Assembly: GCA_964404605.1 (NCBI GenBank)
Contig: CAYOKT010000037.1
Coordinates: 1-29,525 of the forward strand
Source: CAYOKT01 sp964404605
GTDB taxonomy: Bacteria > Electryoneota > Electryoneia > Electryoneales > Electryoneaceae
Length of the DNA: 29,525 bases
Direction: 5' to 3'
Below the pieces are notes generated by a model. The model was not told the DNA's origin and did no database searches. It worked only from the letters and a program-made list of their open reading frames with translations. Of this stretch, positions 24,681-29,525 are shown one piece after another (position 1 is the first letter of the stretch; each line of letters begins with the position of its first letter). Made by a program: the position numbers and the translations under genes.

Positions 24681-26237
24681 ATGGGGGTCAATTTTTCCTG
24701 GGCGGCGATCGGGTTCGTCCTCGGAGCCGTAGTGCTCATGGTTGTGAAGTCCCTGATCGACCGGAGCCGCAGGCTGGGAGCCGTGCAGCAGGTGCAAAAA
24801 ATCCTCGAAGATGCGAAACGTGAATCGGAATCGCTGAAAAAGGAGAAGCTTCTCGAAGCCCGGGATGAGGCTCTCGCGATGAAACGGGAGCTGAACCAGG
24901 ATTACGAGAAGAAATACGAGGAGTTGCGAATCCACGAGCGCCGCCTGCGGGAACGTGAGGTCGGCCTCGACAAGCGCCATGAAAAAATCCGCCAGGTGGA
25001 ACGTGAACAACGGGACCGCGAGCGCGAGCTGAAGCGCCGCGAACAGAGCGTTGCGGACAAGGAGAAGCAGCTCGACGAAGCGATCCATCACCAGAAGGAG
25101 CTGCTGGAGCGCACCGCGGGGATGAGCGCCGAGGAAGCCCTGAAGCAGCTCAAGAACAACCTGATCGACAAGGCGCGCGCCCAGACCGCCGAGATGGTCA
25201 AGGAGATGCGTGACAAGGCGCGCCTGGAGGCGAACCGCGAGGCGAAGGAGATCATCATCCAGGCGATCCAGCGCAGCGCGGCGGATCACGCGGCGGAGAA
25301 CGCCACCAGCGTCGTCCAGCTCCCGAACGATGATGTCAAGGGGAGGATCATCGGGCGTGAGGGGCGGAATATCCGCGCGCTGGAGGCCGCGACGGGCGTT
25401 GACATCATCGTCGATGACACCCCGGAGGCGGTGGTGCTCTCCAGCTTCGACCCGTACCGCCGCGAAATCGCCCGGCTCTCCCTCGAAAAGCTGATCTCGG
25501 ACGGGCGGATCCACCCGGGCCGGATTGAGGAAGTGGTCGCCAAGGCGCAGAAGGAGCTGGACGAGCGCCTCCTCGAACTCGGGCAGAACGCCCTGATCGA
25601 GGCGAATGTGCACGGCGTCCACCCTGAGCTGGTCCGTTACCTCGGCAGGCTGCATTTTCGCACGAGTTACGGCCAGAACGTGCTCAAGCATGTCATCGAA
25701 GTCGCTCACCTCGCCGGCCTGATGGCCAGCGAACTGGGGCTGGATGCGAAAAAGGCCCGCCGCGCGGGCCTGCTGCACGACATCGGGAAGGCTGTCGACC
25801 GGGAGACCGAGGGCACGCACGTGATGCTCGGTCTCGAGCTCGCGAAGAAATTCGGGGAGCAGGACCCGGTGCTCAACGCCATCGCCTCCCACCACGAGGA
25901 CCAGCCGTTCAACGGACCGATCCCGATCCTGGTGCAGGCGGCCGACGCCATCAGCGGGTCCCGCCCCGGAGCCCGGCGCGAAAGCCTCGAGCATTATATC
26001 CAGCGAATTCACCAGGTCGAGGACATCGCGAAAAACTTCGAAGGTGTGAGCAAGGTCTACGCGATCCAGGCGGGGCGCGAGGTTCGGGTGATCGTCGAGA
26101 ACGACAAGGTCGATGACACCCTCGCCGATGTCCTTGCCGGCGACATCGCGGAGAAGATCGAGCAGGAGCTGGAATACCCGGGACAGATCAAGGTCACGGT
26201 GATCCGGGAGTATCGTTCGGTCGGGATCGCGAAGTAG
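24681..26237 (+). CDS. rny: Ribonuclease Y
   Basis: 518 residues, the normal length. An N-terminal membrane helix (about 5-23) is followed by a long highly charged coiled coil (about 30-200), the KH RNA-binding domain with 'GRIIGREGRNIRALE' (about 221-235), and an HD hydrolase domain with His337 and the His366-Asp367 pair in 'LLHDIGKAVD'. RNase Y is a membrane-bound endoribonuclease that starts mRNA decay. AAGGAG lies about 9 nt before the ATG, preceded by a small hairpin (CTCTCTG/CAGATAGAG) that starts right after the 6S RNA. The ymdB-type phosphoesterase gene that often follows rny is absent. Confidence 0.97.
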   Translation: MGVNFSWAAIGFVLGAVVLMVVKSLIDRSRRLGAVQQVQKILEDAKRESESLKKEKLLEARDEALAMKRELNQDYEKKYEELRIHERRLREREVGLDKRHEKIRQVEREQRDRERELKRREQSVADKEKQLDEAIHHQKELLERTAGMSAEEALKQLKNNLIDKARAQTAEMVKEMRDKARLEANREAKEIIIQAIQRSAADHAAENATSVVQLPNDDVKGRIIGREGRNIRALEAATGVDIIVDDTPEAVVLSSFDPYRREIARLSLEKLISDGRIHPGRIEEVVAKAQKELDERLLELGQNALIEANVHGVHPELVRYLGRLHFRTSYGQNVLKHVIEVAHLAGLMASELGLDAKKARRAGLLHDIGKAVDRETEGTHVMLGLELAKKFGEQDPVLNAIASHHEDQPFNGPIPILVQAADAISGSRPGARRESLEHYIQRIHQVEDIAKNFEGVSKVYAIQAGREVRVIVENDKVDDTLADVLAGDIAEKIEQELEYPGQIKVTVIREYRSVGIAK

Positions 26238-26241
26238 CTCT

Positions 26242-26286
26242 TGGTGAACCGGTCCACCAGCCGCCGGTGAATTACCCATGCGGCGG
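26242..26286 (+). other. Two adjacent hairpins after rny, unassigned
   Basis: Directly after the rny stop, 26242-26246 pairs with 26255-26259 (5 bp), and 26261-26266 pairs with 26281-26286 (6 bp, with an inner GGT/ACC). No U-tract follows, so they are not ordinary terminators. They could stabilise the rny 3' end or belong to a leader of hutH. I do not recognise a known riboswitch. Confidence 0.3.
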
Positions 26287-26364
26287 GGTGAAACCTGAGG
26301 ACGACGAGCCTGCCATGGAGCGGTCGGGTTTTTCGCTTCACACTCTCTTAGCAACGACCATACG

Positions 26365-26386
26365 GGGCCGGCCGGCGGGCCGGCCC
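26365..26386 (+). terminator. Strong GC hairpin between rny and hutH
   Basis: A perfect 9-bp all-GC stem (26365-26373 with 26378-26386) has a GGCG tetraloop and is followed by TGTTCTCTCG. It lies about 130 bases after rny and 34 before hutH. The weak U-tract makes it a probable but imperfect terminator; it could also be a processing hairpin in the hutH leader. Confidence 0.55.
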
Positions 26387-26420
26387 TGTTCTCTCGATTC
26401 CTGATTCGGGGAGAATGACC

Positions 26421-27944
26421 ATGCCGGAGAATCATGCAGCGGGGTTCGAGCTGCGCGGGGAGGGGCTGACCCTCCAGGCGCTCGCTGAGTTGGCGGGAGG
26501 CGGGGTTCCCGTCACCATCGCCCCCGATGCGCTGGACGCCATGTCCCGCAGCTACGAGGTCGTGCTCAGGGTGCTTGAGGAGGACCGGCCCATCTATGGG
26601 GTGAACACGGGGTTCGGCAAGTTCAGCGAGGTGCGCATCTCGCGGGAGCAGCTCCGCGAATTGCAGGTGAACCTCGTCCGCAGCCACGCCTGCGGGGTGG
26701 GGACGGCACTGCCCGAAGAGATCGTCCGCATGATTCTCCTCGCCAAGGCGAATTCCCTCGCCAAGGGATTTTCCGGCTGCCGACCGCTGATCGCGCAGCA
26801 CCTCGTGGACCTGTACAACGCGGAGGTCCTGCCCGTTATCCCCGCCCAGGGGAGCGTGGGCGCATCAGGTGATCTCGCCCCGCTCGCCCACCTGGCGCTG
26901 GTCCTGATCGGCGAGGGGGAGGCGACGATCCGCGGGGAGAGGATGGACGGGGGGGAGGCGTTGCGGCGCGCCGGGATCCAGCCGCTGGAACTGGGGCCGA
27001 AGGAGGGGCTCAGCATCCTCAACGGGACCCAGGTGTCGACGGCGATGGCGGCGTTCACCTGGCTGCGCCTGGCGCATCTCGCCAATGCGGCGGACCTGCT
27101 CTGCGCGTGGACGGTGGAAGGAGTCGCTGGGTTGCGCAGTCCCTTCGATGCCCGCATCCACCAGGTCCGCGGGCACTCGGGGGCGATGAAGAGCGCGCGG
27201 AGAATCTGGAAGGCGCTGGAAGGCAGCGAAATCCTCACGAATCCCGTGGCGAATCGGCGGGTTCAGGATCCTTACGCCATCCGCTGCGCGCCGCAGGTGC
27301 ACGGGGCGGTGTGCGACATCCTGACCGGCACACGGGGTGTCCTCGAGACAGAGCTGAACGGCGTGACCGACAACCCGATCGTCTTCGCCGACAGCGGCGA
27401 CATTCTCTCCGGCGGGAATTTTCATGCCGAACCGATCGCCTTCGTCGCCGACCAGCTCGCGATCGCCGCCGCGGAGCTGGCTTCGATCAGCGAGAGGAGG
27501 ACCTTTCTGCTCACAGATCCCCAGGTCAGCGGCCTCCCGGCGTTCCTCGTGCAGCAGGGAGGGGTGAACAGCGGCTTCATGCTCCACCAGGTCACCCAGG
27601 CGGCCCTCGTCAGCGCGAACAAGACCCTGTCGCACCCGGCCTCCGTGGATTCGATCCCGACCTCCGCGGGGAAGGAGGACCATGTCAGCATGGCCGCCTG
27701 GGGCGCGTTCAAGGCGATGCAGGTGGTGGAGCACACGACCACCGTGCTCGCCATCGAGGCACTCGCCGCCGCCCAGGCGGTGGACATGCGCGAGCCGCTG
27801 AAGCCTTCCCCGGTCATCGCCGAGCGGCAGGCGGGACTGCGCGCGCACGTGCCGCGGCTTGAGAAGGACCGCCTCGCCGCGCTGGACATCGAAGCCGCGC
27901 GGAAGTGGCTGCTCGAGCAGACATGGAACCGGTGGGAACCGTGA
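26421..27944 (+). CDS. hutH: Histidine ammonia-lyase
   Basis: 507 residues from the ATG at 26421; the ATG at 26415 is too close to GGGGAG, which is well placed for 26421. The enzyme deaminates histidine to urocanate. The electrophilic MIO cofactor forms from Ala-Ser-Gly at about 148-150 in 'GSVGASGDLAPL'. 'YGVNTGFGKF' (Tyr59) and 'SHACGVG' (His89) match the HAL active site. 'VQDPYAIRCAPQVHGA', 'GGNFHAEP' and the late 'DSIPTSAGKEDHVSM' with its conserved Glu also favour HAL over phenylalanine or tyrosine lyases. No hutU or hutI is in the window. The stop overlaps the downstream amidohydrolase start. It is probably cytoplasmic. A tyrosine 2,3-aminomutase-type activity cannot be fully excluded by eye. 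Confidence 0.9.
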   Translation: MPENHAAGFELRGEGLTLQALAELAGGGVPVTIAPDALDAMSRSYEVVLRVLEEDRPIYGVNTGFGKFSEVRISREQLRELQVNLVRSHACGVGTALPEEIVRMILLAKANSLAKGFSGCRPLIAQHLVDLYNAEVLPVIPAQGSVGASGDLAPLAHLALVLIGEGEATIRGERMDGGEALRRAGIQPLELGPKEGLSILNGTQVSTAMAAFTWLRLAHLANAADLLCAWTVEGVAGLRSPFDARIHQVRGHSGAMKSARRIWKALEGSEILTNPVANRRVQDPYAIRCAPQVHGAVCDILTGTRGVLETELNGVTDNPIVFADSGDILSGGNFHAEPIAFVADQLAIAAAELASISERRTFLLTDPQVSGLPAFLVQQGGVNSGFMLHQVTQAALVSANKTLSHPASVDSIPTSAGKEDHVSMAAWGAFKAMQVVEHTTTVLAIEALAAAQAVDMREPLKPSPVIAERQAGLRAHVPRLEKDRLAALDIEAARKWLLEQTWNRWEP

Positions 27945-29482
27945 ACGGCGCCCTCCTCCTCACCGGGGCGAGAATCTGGTGTCCCGGCCTCGACTGGTCG
28001 GGTGGGTTCGACGAGATCCTGATCGAGGGGGGGCGGGTCGCGGCCCTCGGCCGTCGCGGCGCACTCTCGGGGGATGCGCCGGCGGGGTGCGTAGAGCTCA
28101 GGCTCCCCGGCGGCGTGCTGATTCCCGCCTTTTTCGATGCGCACCTGCACCTCGACCAGGGCGGGCGCTACCTGGGCTGCATCCGGCTCCGCGATGCGCA
28201 CCATCCCTCGGAGGTGCTCCGCCGTCTCCGCGAGGCCGCGGGGAAGGGGACCGGCTGGATCACCGGAATCGGTCTGCACGAGACGGCCTGGCCCGCGCCG
28301 GAGGACCTCGAACGGGCCGCAGGCCCGCGCCCCCTGCTGCTCTACACGCGCGACTACCACAGTTTGCTGCTCAACCGGGCGGCGATGGACCTGTTGGACC
28401 TGCCCGCCCGCAGGGAGATCGTCCCCGGAGGCTGGCAGGAGCTGGATGGGCAGGGCAGGCCCATCGGCGTGCTGCGCGAGAACGCGGTCACCTGGGCGGA
28501 GCGGCGGCTTCCGCCGGAGAGCGATGAGCAGCGGACCGGCCATCTCCGGGCGGCGATGCGCCACCTCCTCACGCTGGGGGTGCTCGGCGCCACGGATGCG
28601 GGGCACGAGGACAACTGGACCCTGCTCCGGCGCCTCGCTTCGGAAGAGGACCTCCCCATTCGGGTGGAGAGCTGGCGCCGCTGCCTGGAGTTGGATGAAA
28701 CCTGCCTCTCCGCGCCGCGCGGAGAAACAGCCGCCCTGCGCCGGACCCGCCTGAAGCTGTTCCTCGATGGGGCTTTGGGGAGCCGGACCGCGTGGATGCA
28801 CGAGCCGTATTCCGACCGCCCCGAGCTTCATCCGGGGCCGGTCCCCGACCTGGACACCCTGCGGGAGTTCGGGCGGGAGGCGGTCGCGCATGGCTGGTCG
28901 CTGGCGGTGCACGCCATCGGGGACGCCGCGGTCGCCTTCGGTGCCCGGTGGCTCGCGTCCCTGCCCGCGCCGGGCGGTCCCCACAGGCTGGAGCACGTGC
29001 AGCATGTCGATCAGGTGACCCTCCGCCGCCTGGCGGAGAGCGACATCATTCCCTCGATTCAACCCCTGCACCGCCTCGAAGACCAGGGGATGCTGCTCGC
29101 GCGGGTGGGGCCGGACCGCGCCGGGTGGGCGTTCCCGGCGCGCTCCCTCTGGCGGGAGAACCGTCCGCCGGCGCTGGGGAGCGACTGGCCGGTGGTCGAG
29201 GCGGACCCGCTGAAGACCATCCATGCGGCCCTCCAACCCCGCGGGGAAGGGGAGGGGATGCCCGGCGAGGAGCTGTCGGTTACGCAGGCGCTCGAAGCCG
29301 CATCGTCGGGCGCGGCCAGCGCGGCGGGGTTCAGGGGAACCGGACGCCTCCAACCCGGCGAGGCGGCGGATCTCGTCTGGCTGCAGGTCGACCCCGGTGA
29401 TTCCGTCCAGGCGTGGCGCGAGACACGTGTCGGCGCGGTCTGGCGGGGAGGAGAACTGGTTCACCAGGCTGTGGATTTCTGA
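27923..29482 (+). CDS. YtcJ-like amidohydrolase (amidohydrolase 3 family)
   Basis: About 519 residues from the ATG at 27923. A GTG at 27941 overlapping the hutH stop as GTGA is an equally reasonable start. The metal-dependent TIM-barrel signature is present: HxH in 'FFDAHLHLDQGG', the Lys that becomes carboxylated in 'KLFLDGALGSRTAW', 'AVHAIGDAAV', 'RLEHVQHVD', and the final Asp in 'ALGSDWPVVEADPL'. The order and the 'LDGALGS' and 'GDAAV' motifs fit the YtcJ/NfdA group, which hydrolyses N-formyl or N-acyl amides and related compounds. It is not a typical imidazolonepropionase (HutI is about 410 residues). Overlap with hutH implies co-expression and a possible role in histidine-derived metabolites, which is inference. 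There is no signal peptide. The 43 bases after the stop show nothing recognisable. Confidence 0.85.
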   Translation: MEPVGTVNGALLLTGARIWCPGLDWSGGFDEILIEGGRVAALGRRGALSGDAPAGCVELRLPGGVLIPAFFDAHLHLDQGGRYLGCIRLRDAHHPSEVLRRLREAAGKGTGWITGIGLHETAWPAPEDLERAAGPRPLLLYTRDYHSLLLNRAAMDLLDLPARREIVPGGWQELDGQGRPIGVLRENAVTWAERRLPPESDEQRTGHLRAAMRHLLTLGVLGATDAGHEDNWTLLRRLASEEDLPIRVESWRRCLELDETCLSAPRGETAALRRTRLKLFLDGALGSRTAWMHEPYSDRPELHPGPVPDLDTLREFGREAVAHGWSLAVHAIGDAAVAFGARWLASLPAPGGPHRLEHVQHVDQVTLRRLAESDIIPSIQPLHRLEDQGMLLARVGPDRAGWAFPARSLWRENRPPALGSDWPVVEADPLKTIHAALQPRGEGEGMPGEELSVTQALEAASSGAASAAGFRGTGRLQPGEAADLVWLQVDPGDSVQAWRETRVGAVWRGGELVHQAVDF

Positions 29483-29525
29483 CTATCGCTGCGAATCTCC
29501 GGCGGTATTGGAGTGGGAACGGACG

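Noticed and set aside
24654..26801. A minus-strand open frame of about 715 codons opposite rny and the start of hutH.
   Set aside because: It covers two conserved genes and a non-coding spacer and has no family features.

Overview
The window is a 29.5 kb, high-GC, densely coded bacterial segment with about 19 protein genes and one strong RNA gene. The organism is diderm: it encodes an Omp85-type barrel and many Sec signal peptides. Two large secreted proteins end in a 'YPNPFN' FlgD/Por-type sorting tail. With the tricorn protease and RNase Y, this suggests an FCB-group lineage (Eisenbacteria-, Krumholzibacteriota- or Latescibacterota-like). That assignment is inference from gene content, not from a phylogenetic marker comparison.

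Layout. (1) 1-7491, minus strand: a DUF202-like small membrane protein; a tightly overlapped trio of Omp85-like outer-membrane protein, DUF4390-like exported protein and NtrY-like sensor histidine kinase; then a periplasmic tricorn-type protease with its own promoter candidate and a clean intrinsic terminator. (2) 7712-11095, plus: a secreted BNR/sortilin-like propeller protein with Ig-like repeats and a sorting tail. (3) 11212-19971, minus: argF, a membrane-anchored degenerate GGDEF-like protein, a MEMO-family protein with an N-terminal extension and a SAM methyltransferase in close succession; then a DUF255/YyaL-like protein lacking its CxxC, and a secreted protein of about 16 propeller-like repeats with a sorting tail. 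The two secreted proteins converge on one terminator hairpin. (4) 20254-29482, plus: pheS-pheT, a ZapB-like coiled coil, zapA, a 6S RNA, rny, then hutH overlapped with a YtcJ-like amidohydrolase.

How the genes fit together. The pheST-zapB-zapA-6S-rny block is a housekeeping cluster (translation, FtsZ-ring assembly, global control of RNA polymerase, mRNA decay). The first minus block is an envelope group: outer-membrane barrel, exported factor, membrane sensor and periplasmic protease. The argF block joins arginine synthesis to three genes of unknown role. The hutH pair looks like amino-acid catabolism without the rest of a hut operon.

No gene-free stretch exceeds 300 bases. The longest are 19972-20253 (divergent argF/pheS spacer with a good pheS promoter), 24434-24680 (6S RNA) and 7492-7711 (divergent spacer, no convincing promoter). 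I saw no IS element, integrase, CRISPR array, tRNA or rRNA. The most rewarding items are the 6S RNA, the cysteine-less DUF255 protein, the degenerate GGDEF protein in the argF operon, and the histidine kinase operon without a response regulator.
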